DNA from: Longispora albida DSM 44784 | Lineage (GTDB): Bacteria; Actinomycetota; Actinomycetes; Mycobacteriales; Micromonosporaceae | Direction: 5' to 3' | NCBI RefSeq assembly: GCF_000379825.1 | Contig: NZ_KB903813.1 | Span: 819,333 to 883,332, forward strand | DNA: 64,000 nucleotides | In this document: one piece after another, positions 27,651 to 38,018 of the stretch | Layout: each line of letters begins with the position of its first letter | Position numbering within the stretch: the first letter of the stretch is position 1 | The notes under the pieces: generated by a model | Databases searched by the model: none | The model's input: the letters and a program-made list of their open reading frames with translations, nothing else | Told to the model about the DNA's origin: nothing | Made by a program: the position numbers and the translations under genes

Positions 27651-30600
27651 GTGGCCGGATGGGGTGTGGTCAGCATGTCCGCCTGGTGGCGGCGGCTCGT
27701 GGCGGGCCTCGTGATGATCCTGGCCGGGGCTGGCCTGGTCATCGTGCCGCTGGCCGCGCAGGCCGACCGCAGTGACTGGACCTGCCGTTTCCAGGGGGCC
27801 GTGCAGGGCGGCATGGTCATGACCGGCAATACGTTCCAGGCGTCCAATGGCAAAGCGGCTAATGCGGACAATATTACCGGACAGCCGACAAAGTACTCAT
27901 ACGTGACGCGAAACACCTCGGCGACGGCCCCGCTGGCGCTCCCCGCCGACGCGACCGTCGTCAAGGCCGTGCTCTACGTCTACGGCAGCCAGTACCACCC
28001 GCCGGGCAGCGCCGATTACGACGATCCGAAGAGGTTCAAGTTCCGGGTGGCTGGCAGTACCGGCTATTCGGACAAAACTGCTTCCGAGGTCGATAATCTC
28101 GTTTTCGATAATGAAGCACACGGCAACGAGCACCAAGCGATCCTCGACGTGACGAACGACGTCAAAGCGGCCGGATCGGGGACGTACGGCGTCGCGGACA
28201 CCCCCGTCTACGCCTTCCCCTCGTACTTCTTCGGCGGCTGGGCGCTCGCCGTCGTCTACTCGTCCCCGAGTTCCCCGCAGACCCAGGTCTCCCTCTGCGA
28301 CCGCTGGCTGCGCACGGACAACACCTCCGCTGACGCCACGTACGACCTGGGCTGGACACCGATGGCCAGCCCGGCCAGGGTCGCCATGTTCCACACCGGA
28401 GTGTCCGGCGACCCGGGCCACGAGGACGCGATCCAGCTCGAAGGCAAGCGGACCGGTGACGCGGTGAACCCGAACCCGAACTCGTCGGGCGGTGTCACGC
28501 GCCAGGAGGTCGCCAACGGCACCTGCGAGCAGTTCGGCAAGGACATCGCCGGGCGCGACCCGCAGGGCCCGTCAACCGGGTGGGATGGCCAGACGGCCGA
28601 CTGCCCCGGCATCGACGTGGACACCATGAACGTGACCACTGTGGCTCCCGCCACGCGGACGTTCACCGTCCGCGCGGGGGCCGAGGAGGAGACGGCGTGG
28701 GGCGTCCTCGGCTTCACGTACGAGCCCAGCCCCGACGCCAGGCTCGGCCTCGCGAGGGACGCGAAGCTCAACGACGCCAACGGCGATGCCTTGGGCAACG
28801 TGGGCGAGACGATCAGCTACACGTACGCGGTCACGAACTCCGGCAACGTGACCATGTCGGGCATCGCGATCGCCGACGACAAGGACGCGGCCGGCTCGAC
28901 GACCTGCGCGAAGACGACGCTGGCACCGGGAGAGTCGGCGGCGTGCACCGCGAAGTACACCGTCACGGCTGCCGATGTCGCGGCCGGGACGGTCAGGAAC
29001 ACCGCGACCGCGACGGGCAAGGACCCGAAGGGCGCCGGCGTCGTGAGCCCGCCCAGCGCCAAGGACGTCCCGACCGCCGAACTGCCGGCCAAGCTGGAAC
29101 TCGGCAAGGCCGCCCGGCTCGACGACCGGAACGGCGACGCCAGGGCCAACGCCGGCGAGACGATCGCCTACACGTACACGGTCAGGAACTCGGGCACCGT
29201 CGCGCTCACCAACCTGGCCATCAAGGACGACAAGGTTCCGGCGGCGGGGGCCACCTGCGCCAGGCTCTCGCTCCAGCCGGACGAGTCGACGACGTGTACC
29301 GGCACCTACACCGTCACCAGCGCCGATGCCGATGCCGGCAAGGTCCGTACCACGGCCACGGCCGGCGCCGACGACCCCAGCGGCAAGCAGGTCGTCAGCC
29401 CGCCCGGCTCCGCCGAGGTACTGACCGCCGTGGCAGCCGCTGTGCTCGACCTGGCCAAGGACGGCAGGCTCAACGACGCCAACAGCGACAACCTGGGCAA
29501 TCCCGGTGAGACCATCGACTACACGTACACCGTCACGAACAACGGCACCGTGCCGGTCAGCGGGCTCACCATCACCGACGACAAGATCGCGGCGGTGTTC
29601 ATCGCCTGCGGGAAGACCACCCTGGCAGCCGCCGAGTCCACGATCTGCACGGCGACCTACACCGTCAGGCCGGAGGACGTCGCTGCCAGGAAGGTGCGGA
29701 ACGTCGCCACCACCCAGGGCAGGGACCCGGACGGGAACCCGGTCGTGTCACCGCAGGCGAGCAAGGAGGTACCGGCCGGCGACGTCAGGCCGTCTGCCGC
29801 TGCCCTGAGGGTCGGCAAGCAGATCACGAAGAACCCGGCCCCGGTGGCCGGCAGCCCGGGCACCTACGAGATCGAGTACGAGGTCACGGTCACGAACTCC
29901 GGCCAGGGTGCCGGCACGTACAGCCTGAGGGACGAGGTCCAGTACGGCACCGGCGTCGACCTCACCAAGGCTGTGATCGCCGGCAAGTCCCCGGCCGGGC
30001 TGACGGTCAGGCCCGACTGGAACGGGCGCAGCCAGCCGGTCGTCGCGGAGAACGTGAACATCGCGGAGGCCAGCGCCCACGTGTACACGGTGACCAACTG
30101 GTACACAGTAGACACCGCGAAGGCCACCAACCAGTCAGTGGACTGCATCCTCGACACCACCGAGACCGGCACCGGTACCCGCAACCGGGCGTCCATCACG
30201 TTCGCCGGCGGCGGGCAGGGCACCTCGACCTGCATTCCCATCCCGGCGGTCACCGTCTCCAAGCAGCTGATGAGCGCGAGCAAGGACGCCACTGGCAAGT
30301 GGAATGCCGTCTACCGGGTCACGGTCGCCAACAAGGGCGCGGCTCCCGCGATCTACGACCTCGACGACCGGTTCAGGTTCGGGGAGGGGACCGTCGTCAG
30401 CTCGGCGGTCGTCACGGGCAAGCCGACCGGGGCGAACATCGACCCGGCCTGGAACGGCCAGGGCAAGACGCGGATGGTCAGCAACATGCCGATCGACCAG
30501 ACCTCGACCCAGACGTACGAGCTGACCGTCTCGGCGGCCCCGCCGTGGCCAGCGGCGCCGGCGAGTACCGACTGCACGCTCGACACGGGGGAGGCCGGCA

Positions 30601-33600
30601 CCGGCCTGCTCAACGAGGCGGCCATCGTCACCGACGGCCGCACGGCCAGGGCACAGGCCTGCCAGGAGACCGCCGAGTCCGGCTTCAAGAAGGTCGTCAC
30701 CCAGCAGCCAGTTCCGGTGGCTGGCCAGCCCGGCGTGTACGAGATGAAATGGGAACTGCGGGTCTTCAACTACTCCGCGGCGGAGCAGGACTACACGCTG
30801 CTGAACGACACGCTCAAGTTCGGCTCGGGCATCACCGTCCAGTCGGCCAGCGTGGCGAACACGACGCCGGGCACTCTCACCGCCCGCGCGGACTGGGACG
30901 GCCGGACACGGACCGTCGTCACCGACGCCGGGAAGATCGCGGCGCAGGGCCAGCACGTCTGGACGGTCACCGTCAGGTTCTCGGTGACCGACTCCGCGAC
31001 CGCCGACTCCGCGACCTGCAAGAAGGGCAGCAGCACGGGCCTGCTCAACACGGCGTCGGTGACCACGAACGGCCGCACCGAGGGCGCTGAGGAGTGCGTG
31101 AGCGCGCCGATCATCAAGTCCGAGAAGCAGCTGGTCTCGGCGACGCCGTCCGGCAACGGCACCATAGTCCTGGTCTACGCGGTCATCGTGACGAGCTCCG
31201 GCGGCAGCGGAACGTACACACTGGACGACAAGCTGCGCTTCGGCACCGGCGTCACGATCCAGCAGTCCATCGCTGGCAACGAGGTCCCCGGCGACATCGC
31301 CACCGAGCCGGGCTGGGACGGCCTGGGCAACACCCGCATAGTCACCGACAAGGCGATCGGGCCTTCGGGCGCGCACGTCTACCTGATCACGGTGACGGCG
31401 AAGCCGCCAGCGGAGTTCGCCGACCGCAGGAACGCCGACTGCACGCTCGACGCGGGGGAGACCGGCACCGGATACCTGAACGAGTCGACGCTGACTGTCG
31501 CCGGGCTGTCAGACAAGGAGGAGGCGTGCCACGCTGCGGCGTTCCTCGACTTCACGAAGAAGATCAGCGCCCAGCCGGCTCCGGTGCCTGGGCAGCCGGG
31601 CACGTACACCGTCGAGTACGAGCTGATCATGAGCAACGCCGGCAACCCGTCGAGCAGGTACACCCTGACCGACAAGCTCAGGTTCGGCGCGGGCGTGACC
31701 GTCCAGAGCGCGAAGGTGACCACCATCCCGGCCGGGGCCGGCGAGAACCCCGGCGGCTGGAACGGCACCACCCAGACCACGGTCACCAAGGACCAGGACA
31801 TCGGCGCCAACACCACGCACACGTGGAAGGTGCAGGCGACGTACAAGGTGGAGCCCACGCTCACCGAGGCGGCGGGTGACTGCACGCTCGACACGGGCGA
31901 GACCGGCACCGGCACCCTGAACGAGGCCTCCGTCGAGGTCGGCAACCGGGGGACCATCCAGTCGGCCTGCGCGACGGTGAGCATGCCGTCGGCGGTCACC
32001 ACGGCGAAGAAGATCCTTTCGGCCGGTACCGACGCGAACGGGCTCTGGACCATCAAGTACCAGCTCGACGTGACGAACTCCAACGGCGCGGGGAAGTACA
32101 CACTGGACGACGAGCTGCGCTACGCCGCCCAGGTGGCCGTGCGGACGGCCAAGGTGACGGGCCAGCCGGCCGGGGTGACCCCGAACCCGGCGTGGGACGG
32201 CAAGGCCGCCAGGAACCTCGTCACGGACCAGGCGATCGCTGCGGGTGCCACGCACACCTACGAGGTCACGGTGACGGCGAACGTCACAGCCGGTACCGGC
32301 AACGTGGACAGCACCGACTGCACCCTCCAGAACGGAGAGACCGGCACAGCCTTCCTCAACGAGGCAACCACCACAGTGGACGGCAGGGCCGGGAAGAGCC
32401 GGGCGTGTGAGCCGCTCCCGTCGGTCACTCTGACCAAGAAGGTGTCGAAGGAACCGGTGCCCGTGGGGCAGGTCGACAACACCTTCGACATGGAGTACGA
32501 GGTCACGGTCACCAACACCGGCAAAGCCGCCACCACCTACACGGGCGTGGACGAGCTGCGGTACGGCAAGGCGATCCAGGCCCAGCCCACCCCGGTGATC
32601 ACCAACACCACGCCCGGCGGCCTGACCGCGCAGGCCGGGTGGAACGGCGCCAGCCAGGCCACCTTCGTCACGGACCAGGCGATCGAGGCGGGTGCCACGC
32701 ACGTGTGGACGGTGAAGGTCCGGTTCACGGTCGACGCGCCCAACGCGACGATCGACGACGCCGACTGCAAGCTCGACCCGGGCGAGACCGGCACAGGCAC
32801 ACTGAACACCGCATCGGTCACCTACAAGGGCGGCAAGGCCGAGGACAAGGACTGCGCGCCGATCACGCCGGTCACACTCACCAAGGAACGCAAGGTGATG
32901 ACTCCGAACGGCGATGGCACGTGGGACATCGCCTACGAGGTGACCGTCGCCAACACGGGCGCGCCGACGACGTACGACCTGAGCGACAAGCTCCGGTTCA
33001 GCCCGGCGGTGCAGGTGATCAGCGCGAAGCTGGCTGGCGTGCCGGCCGACATCGCCGCCGACCAGAACTGGGACGGGCAGGCCACCACGAAGATCGTCAC
33101 CGGCCAGGCGATCGGGCGGACGGTCCGGCACGTGTACACCATCTCCGTCAGGGTGCGGCTGCCGCTGGACGCCGGCGGCAAACCGGAGCCGTCCGACTGC
33201 AGGCTCGACCCGGACGAGGCCGGTACCGGCCTTCTGAACGAGGCTCTCGCCACGTCGAAGGGCGGCACGAGCACCAAGCAGGCCTGTGACCCGATCCCGA
33301 GTGTCACGTTCGCGAAGTCGGTGCTGAACCAGCCGGCCCCGGTCGACGGCCAGCCGGGCACGTACGAGATCGTCTACCAGCTCCAGGTCACCAACTCCGG
33401 TGCCGCCCCGGCCGCCTACGACCTGGCGGACAAGCTCAGCTTCGGCCAGGGCCTGACGGTGGCTGGCAAGCCGGTCGTGACCAAGGCCGGCCCGGGCGCG
33501 CCCGACCCCAGCCCCGCCTACGACGGCGCGGCAGACACCTCGGTCGTCAAGGGCGGCACGATCGCGGCGAACACGGTGCACGCCTACAGGCTCGCGGTCC

Positions 33601-36600
33601 GGTACACCCTCGACACGGCCAAGCTCACGGCGGCCTCAGGCGACTGCCGGAAGGACGCGGAGGAGACCGGCACCGGCACGCTGAACGAGGCCACGCTCAC
33701 GATCAACGGGCAGAAGACCGAGGGCCAGGCGTGCGCCGAGGTGTCCACGGTGCTGATCGAGAAGAAGGTCGCCTCCGTGACGGCGAACCCCGACGGCACG
33801 TCGACGGCCGAGTACGACCTCGTCGTGCGTAACCCTGGTTCCGCGAGCAAGACCTACGAGGCCAGTGACCAGCTCAGGTACGGCGCGGGCATCACGATCA
33901 GCTCGGCGTCCGTCGCCAGTACCCCGGCAGGCGTGGCCTTCAACAAGAACTGGAACGGAATTGCGGACACGGCCTTGTCGCCCGCGCAGTCGATCGCGGC
34001 CGGCGGGACGCACACGTACCGGCTCAAGATCGTCGCGAAGCTGCCCGCGACCCTGGACCCCAAGGCCGGCGACTGCACGCTGGATTCGGGTGAGATCGGC
34101 ACCGGCCTGCTGAACGAGGGCTCGATCCTCGTCGACGGCAAGACGAGCCGGGCCCAGGCCTGCCAGGAGACAGCGGCGATCACGCTGGACAAGAAGGCCG
34201 GCGAGGTGAAGCCGGTACCGGGCTACCCGGGGCTGTACCGGATCACCTACGACCTGACCGTCACGAACACCAGCAGCGCCGAGAGCACGTACTCCCTCAC
34301 TGACCAGCTCAGGTTCGGCAAGGGTGTCACGGTCCAGGAACTGCCGGTCGTGACCAACGTGACGCCGGGCGCGCTGGCGGCGGTGGCCGGGTTCGACGCG
34401 GCTGGCCAGCCGAAGGTCACCCAGGACCAGAAGATCGCCGGCAAGGCCAGCCACGTGTGGCGGGTGGACGCGTTCTTCAAGATCGACAGCGCCTCGTACA
34501 CCGCCACGTCCGGCGACTGCACCGTGGACCCGGGCGAGAACGGCAGCACCGGTACCCGCAACGAGGCCACGGTGACCTTCACCGGCGGCCAGTCGGCGAA
34601 GGAGGACTGCAAGCCTGCCGGCCTGGCCGGCCAGGTGAAGCAGAAGCCGAAGACGCTGGTGTCCGCGACGGACAAGGGCAGCGGGATCACCGAGCTGGTG
34701 TACGAGATCGCGGTCGAGAACTCCGGCGCGTCCGAGGGCAGGTACACCCTGGACGACGCGCTCAGGTTCGGAGCGGGCACGACGATCCACACGGCGGCGG
34801 TGACCACCAGGCCCGCCGGGGTGACGGTCAACTCCAGCTGGAACAACAGCCCGGTGGACAAGAACATCGTCACGGACCAGGTGATCGCGGGCGGCGCGGT
34901 TCACGTCTACCGCGTGACCGTCCAGGCCACCGTGCCGCTCAGGACGGCAGACGCCAAGGCGACCGACTGCAAGCTCGACGACGGCGAGACGGGTACCGGC
35001 CTCCTCAACACCTCGACGGTCACGGTGAACGGCCAGCCGGACACGAGCACGGCGTGCAAGGAGACGCCGAGCATCGAGCTGACGAAGAAGGTGAGGGCCG
35101 GCACGCCGTCGCCGGTCGCCGGTCAGCCGGACACCTTCGAGATCCTGTACGACGTCACCGTCACCAACGGGGGCGCCGGTGAGGGCAGGTACTCCCTGAC
35201 CGACGAGCTCAAGTACGGCAAGGGCGTGAACATCCAGCCCGCGCCGAGCGTGACCAGCACCCAGCCGGGCAGCCTCACCCCCGTGGCGGCCTGGAACGGC
35301 ACCGGCCAGACCAAGGTGGCCGACGGCCAGGTGATCGCGGGCAGGAGCAGCCACGTGTGGACGGTGAAGGCCCGGTACAAGGTCGACAAGTCGATGGTCA
35401 CCTCGGAGACGATCGGCTGTGTCCGCACCGGCACCGAGTCCGGCACGGGCACCCTGAACGAGACCAGGGTCGACGTCAACGGCCAGTCGGACACCCAGCT
35501 CGACTGCGGCGGCACGCCCGTCGTCGTCCACGAACCGAAGAAGGTGGTCTCGATGACCGCCAAGGGCGGCGGCGTGACCGAGATCGTGTACGAGCTGCGG
35601 GTCCGCACGGTCGGCAAGGTGCCCGGCCAGTACACGCTGGACGACCAGCTGCGCTTCGCCGGCGGCGTGCAGGTCCAGTCGGCGGCCGTGACCACGGCAC
35701 CGGCCGGCGTGACGCCCAGCGCGGACTGGAACGGCACCACGAAGACGAACGTGGTCACCAGCCAGGCGATCCCCGGCGACACGGCACACGTGTACCGGGT
35801 GACCGTCACCGCCAAGCTGCCTGCGACCGCCGACGCGAAGGCCGCCGACTGCAAGGTGGACGCCGGCGAGACGGGTACCGGCCTGCTCAACGAGGCCACG
35901 GTCACCGTCGACGGCAACAAGGACGTGCAGTCGGACTGCCGGGAGATCTCCAGCGTCCTCTTCACGAAGACGATGACGCAGAAGCCGAAGAAGGTGGGCA
36001 CGAACGAGTACGAGGCCGTCTACGAGCTGCGCGTGCAGAACACCGGCGCGGCGGCTTCGGCCTACGACCTGGTCGACGTCCTCAAGTACGGGGACGGGAC
36101 CGTCGTCAGCGCGGCCACCACCGTGAACACCCAGCCGGGCGGCCTCGCCCAGAAGCCGGGCGGCTGGGACGGCCGGACGAAGACCACGCTGACGAACGGC
36201 GAGCCGATCGCGGCGAACGCCACCCACGTGTGGACGACGACCGTCCGCTTCCGGATCACCCAGGCGATCACCGCCGGAGCCAGGGACTGCGTCCTGGCCC
36301 CGGCTGAGAGAGGCACCGGAACGCTCAACCAGGCCACCCTGCTCGTCGGCGGCCAGGCCCAGAACCGGGAGTCCTGCGGGGAGGTCGAACCACCCACAGT
36401 GGACCCGGATCCGAAGGTGACGGTGCGCAAGGCCCTGGTCTCGGCCCTGCCGAAGGGTGACGGCACCTACGATCTCGTGTACGAGGTCAAGGTCACCAAC
36501 GAGGGCGGCGGCACCGGCAAGTACACCCTGGACGACTCCCTCAGGTACGGCACCGGGGTGACCGTCCTGGCCGGCCGGATCACCGCGACGGGCACCATGC

Positions 36601-37946
36601 TCGAAACGGGCTGGGACGGCCGGACGAGGACCCGGATCGTCACCGACAAGGAGATCGCGGGCGGCGCGACCCACACGTTCACGATCTCCCTGAACGCCCA
36701 GGTACCCGCAGCCGTCCCCGCCGGCGAGACGGACTGCGCGCTCGACGGCGCGGAGAAGGGCACCGGCACGCTGAACACGGCCACACTGACCGGCGCCAGC
36801 ACCGGCGAGGCCAGGGCCTGTACCGAACTGCCCAGCACCACCATCACCAAGAAGCACCTCGGCAGCTCTCCGGTGGCCGGCCAGCCGGGCACCTACGACC
36901 TCGCGTACCAGATCAAGGTGACCAACGCCGGTGCCGGACCGGGCAGCTACGACCTGGACGACACCCTGACCTTCGGCGACGGTGTCCAGGTACTGGCGGC
37001 GGCGATCGGCGACCCGAAGCCGGCCACACCGCAGGCCGGCTGGGACGGCCGGGCCAAGACCAGGATGGCCACGGCGGTGACCATCGGGCCGAGGACCGAG
37101 CACGCGTGGCTGGTGATGGTCCGGGTGAAGGTACCGCCCGCGATCTCCGCCAGGGCAGCCAACTGCACGATGGAAGGCGACGAGAAGGGCACGGGCCTGC
37201 GGAACCAGGCGACGGCGGTGGCCAACGGCAACAAGCTCAACGGCGAGGCCTGCACCGTCGCGGGCGGCACGGCAACACCCACCGCGGACCCGACCGGCAA
37301 ACCGTCCCCTGACCCCACGGGAAAGCCTTCACCGGACCCGACAGGCAAGCCTTCACCAGACCCCACCGGCAAACCGTCCCCAGATCCCACAGGGAAACCG
37401 TCCCCGGACCCGACCGGCAAGCCGAGCCCCGATCCCACGGGCAAGCCCAGCCCCGATCCCACAGGCAAGCCCAGCCCGGACCCCACGGGCAAGCCCAGCC
37501 CGGACCCGACCGGCAAGCCCGGCCCTGATCCGACGGGTAAGCCCGGCCCTGACCCGACGGGCAAGCCTGGCCCTGATCCGACCGGAAAGCCAGGCCCGGA
37601 CCCCACGGGTAAACCCGGTCCTGATCCGACCGGCAAGCCTGGCCCTGATCCGACCGGAACGCCCGGTCCTGACCCGACCAGCAAGCCGACCGCGAACCCG
37701 ACTATGAGCCCGACCACGAACCCGACCGGCACGCAGGTGCCGCCGCCGGCGCCTACCGATGGGCCCGGCCCCACCGAACAGCCCTACCCGCCGAAGCCTC
37801 CGGTTCCGCCCGGGCCGCCGCCGATGCCGGTGACGGGTTCGACGCTGATGCCGTTCCTCATGGCGGGCGGGGTGCTGCTGATCCTCGGCGGGGCGCTGCT
37901 CCTGGCGACGAGCCTGTGGCGGAGGAGGGTGACCTACGAGGCGTAG
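27651..37946 (+). CDS. Giant cell-wall protein with 3 DUF11 and 17 alternating repeats, MPVTG sorting signal
   Basis: About 3431 aa from GTG 27651, which follows CGGGGGGAG; the frame is open from GTG 27597 and ATG 27675 is a third option. Order: signal helix (RRLVAGLVMILAGAGLVIVPL), ~310-aa N-terminal head with the start WTCRFQGAVQG, three DUF11-type repeats (28738-29780, each with GETIxYTYxVxNxG and CxxTTLxxxES), then 17 repeats of ~146 aa (29805-37262) ending in DCxLDxGETGTGxLNExxV...C. Odd repeats start PVxGQPGTY and have HVWTV; even ones start SAxxxGxG and have HVYxVTV. A 17-copy DPTGK octapeptide tract, a Pro-rich segment and MPVTG-helix-RRRVTYEA finish the protein. Wall-anchored by sortase; likely a long stalk-like adhesin. 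Confidence 0.87.
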   Translation: MAGWGVVSMSAWWRRLVAGLVMILAGAGLVIVPLAAQADRSDWTCRFQGAVQGGMVMTGNTFQASNGKAANADNITGQPTKYSYVTRNTSATAPLALPADATVVKAVLYVYGSQYHPPGSADYDDPKRFKFRVAGSTGYSDKTASEVDNLVFDNEAHGNEHQAILDVTNDVKAAGSGTYGVADTPVYAFPSYFFGGWALAVVYSSPSSPQTQVSLCDRWLRTDNTSADATYDLGWTPMASPARVAMFHTGVSGDPGHEDAIQLEGKRTGDAVNPNPNSSGGVTRQEVANGTCEQFGKDIAGRDPQGPSTGWDGQTADCPGIDVDTMNVTTVAPATRTFTVRAGAEEETAWGVLGFTYEPSPDARLGLARDAKLNDANGDALGNVGETISYTYAVTNSGNVTMSGIAIADDKDAAGSTTCAKTTLAPGESAACTAKYTVTAADVAAGTVRNTATATGKDPKGAGVVSPPSAKDVPTAELPAKLELGKAARLDDRNGDARANAGETIAYTYTVRNSGTVALTNLAIKDDKVPAAGATCARLSLQPDESTTCTGTYTVTSADADAGKVRTTATAGADDPSGKQVVSPPGSAEVLTAVAAAVLDLAKDGRLNDANSDNLGNPGETIDYTYTVTNNGTVPVSGLTITDDKIAAVFIACGKTTLAAAESTICTATYTVRPEDVAARKVRNVATTQGRDPDGNPVVSPQASKEVPAGDVRPSAAALRVGKQITKNPAPVAGSPGTYEIEYEVTVTNSGQGAGTYSLRDEVQYGTGVDLTKAVIAGKSPAGLTVRPDWNGRSQPVVAENVNIAEASAHVYTVTNWYTVDTAKATNQSVDCILDTTETGTGTRNRASITFAGGGQGTSTCIPIPAVTVSKQLMSASKDATGKWNAVYRVTVANKGAAPAIYDLDDRFRFGEGTVVSSAVVTGKPTGANIDPAWNGQGKTRMVSNMPIDQTSTQTYELTVSAAPPWPAAPASTDCTLDTGEAGTGLLNEAAIVTDGRTARAQACQETAESGFKKVVTQQPVPVAGQPGVYEMKWELRVFNYSAAEQDYTLLNDTLKFGSGITVQSASVANTTPGTLTARADWDGRTRTVVTDAGKIAAQGQHVWTVTVRFSVTDSATADSATCKKGSSTGLLNTASVTTNGRTEGAEECVSAPIIKSEKQLVSATPSGNGTIVLVYAVIVTSSGGSGTYTLDDKLRFGTGVTIQQSIAGNEVPGDIATEPGWDGLGNTRIVTDKAIGPSGAHVYLITVTAKPPAEFADRRNADCTLDAGETGTGYLNESTLTVAGLSDKEEACHAAAFLDFTKKISAQPAPVPGQPGTYTVEYELIMSNAGNPSSRYTLTDKLRFGAGVTVQSAKVTTIPAGAGENPGGWNGTTQTTVTKDQDIGANTTHTWKVQATYKVEPTLTEAAGDCTLDTGETGTGTLNEASVEVGNRGTIQSACATVSMPSAVTTAKKILSAGTDANGLWTIKYQLDVTNSNGAGKYTLDDELRYAAQVAVRTAKVTGQPAGVTPNPAWDGKAARNLVTDQAIAAGATHTYEVTVTANVTAGTGNVDSTDCTLQNGETGTAFLNEATTTVDGRAGKSRACEPLPSVTLTKKVSKEPVPVGQVDNTFDMEYEVTVTNTGKAATTYTGVDELRYGKAIQAQPTPVITNTTPGGLTAQAGWNGASQATFVTDQAIEAGATHVWTVKVRFTVDAPNATIDDADCKLDPGETGTGTLNTASVTYKGGKAEDKDCAPITPVTLTKERKVMTPNGDGTWDIAYEVTVANTGAPTTYDLSDKLRFSPAVQVISAKLAGVPADIAADQNWDGQATTKIVTGQAIGRTVRHVYTISVRVRLPLDAGGKPEPSDCRLDPDEAGTGLLNEALATSKGGTSTKQACDPIPSVTFAKSVLNQPAPVDGQPGTYEIVYQLQVTNSGAAPAAYDLADKLSFGQGLTVAGKPVVTKAGPGAPDPSPAYDGAADTSVVKGGTIAANTVHAYRLAVRYTLDTAKLTAASGDCRKDAEETGTGTLNEATLTINGQKTEGQACAEVSTVLIEKKVASVTANPDGTSTAEYDLVVRNPGSASKTYEASDQLRYGAGITISSASVASTPAGVAFNKNWNGIADTALSPAQSIAAGGTHTYRLKIVAKLPATLDPKAGDCTLDSGEIGTGLLNEGSILVDGKTSRAQACQETAAITLDKKAGEVKPVPGYPGLYRITYDLTVTNTSSAESTYSLTDQLRFGKGVTVQELPVVTNVTPGALAAVAGFDAAGQPKVTQDQKIAGKASHVWRVDAFFKIDSASYTATSGDCTVDPGENGSTGTRNEATVTFTGGQSAKEDCKPAGLAGQVKQKPKTLVSATDKGSGITELVYEIAVENSGASEGRYTLDDALRFGAGTTIHTAAVTTRPAGVTVNSSWNNSPVDKNIVTDQVIAGGAVHVYRVTVQATVPLRTADAKATDCKLDDGETGTGLLNTSTVTVNGQPDTSTACKETPSIELTKKVRAGTPSPVAGQPDTFEILYDVTVTNGGAGEGRYSLTDELKYGKGVNIQPAPSVTSTQPGSLTPVAAWNGTGQTKVADGQVIAGRSSHVWTVKARYKVDKSMVTSETIGCVRTGTESGTGTLNETRVDVNGQSDTQLDCGGTPVVVHEPKKVVSMTAKGGGVTEIVYELRVRTVGKVPGQYTLDDQLRFAGGVQVQSAAVTTAPAGVTPSADWNGTTKTNVVTSQAIPGDTAHVYRVTVTAKLPATADAKAADCKVDAGETGTGLLNEATVTVDGNKDVQSDCREISSVLFTKTMTQKPKKVGTNEYEAVYELRVQNTGAAASAYDLVDVLKYGDGTVVSAATTVNTQPGGLAQKPGGWDGRTKTTLTNGEPIAANATHVWTTTVRFRITQAITAGARDCVLAPAERGTGTLNQATLLVGGQAQNRESCGEVEPPTVDPDPKVTVRKALVSALPKGDGTYDLVYEVKVTNEGGGTGKYTLDDSLRYGTGVTVLAGRITATGTMLETGWDGRTRTRIVTDKEIAGGATHTFTISLNAQVPAAVPAGETDCALDGAEKGTGTLNTATLTGASTGEARACTELPSTTITKKHLGSSPVAGQPGTYDLAYQIKVTNAGAGPGSYDLDDTLTFGDGVQVLAAAIGDPKPATPQAGWDGRAKTRMATAVTIGPRTEHAWLVMVRVKVPPAISARAANCTMEGDEKGTGLRNQATAVANGNKLNGEACTVAGGTATPTADPTGKPSPDPTGKPSPDPTGKPSPDPTGKPSPDPTGKPSPDPTGKPSPDPTGKPSPDPTGKPSPDPTGKPSPDPTGKPGPDPTGKPGPDPTGKPGPDPTGKPGPDPTGKPGPDPTGKPGPDPTGTPGPDPTSKPTANPTMSPTTNPTGTQVPPPAPTDGPGPTEQPYPPKPPVPPGPPPMPVTGSTLMPFLMAGGVLLILGGALLLATSLWRRRVTYEA
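29805..37262 (+). repeat. 17 tandem ~438-bp units in two alternating types
   Basis: Seventeen protein repeats of about 146 aa lie head to tail. Units 1,3,5...17 share a P-x-PVxGQPGTYxxxY entry and HVWxVxxxFxVD; units 2,4...16 share SAxxxGxGxxxxVY, a VTxxPAGVT segment and HVYxVTVxAxxP. The true evolutionary unit therefore appears to be a two-domain pair amplified about eight times, with one odd unit left over. Nucleotide identity between units is clearly diverged, so the array is old. Confidence 0.8.
37287..37694 (+). repeat. 17 x 24-bp tandem repeat encoding DPTGKP(S/G)P
   Basis: Seventeen 24-bp units encode nine DPTGKPSP, six DPTGKPGP, one DPTGTPGP and one degenerate unit. Third positions vary among copies, but the S block and the G block are each contiguous, so the tract grew by local duplication. 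It serves as the extended wall-spanning segment before the sorting signal. Confidence 0.9.
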
Positions 37947-37960
37947 GCCGATCGCCTCAC

Positions 37961-37999
37961 CGTCCGGGGCCTGGAGCATGACGCTCCAGGCCCCGGACG
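37961..37999 (+). terminator. Perfect 17-bp hairpin after the second giant gene
   Basis: Arms 37961-37977 and 37983-37999 pair perfectly around the loop ATGAC, 15 bp after the stop codon; a weak T-rich stretch follows. Confidence 0.75.
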
Positions 38000-38018
38000 T
38001 CTGTTGTGGAATATCAGC

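Noticed and set aside
33636-37103. Long leftward open frame opposite the second giant gene
   Set aside because: Same reason: its repeats are the complement of the sense-strand repeats and it matches no protein type.
37287-37694. Possible CRISPR array
   Set aside because: The units are adjacent with no spacers, lie in frame inside a gene and encode a regular octapeptide.
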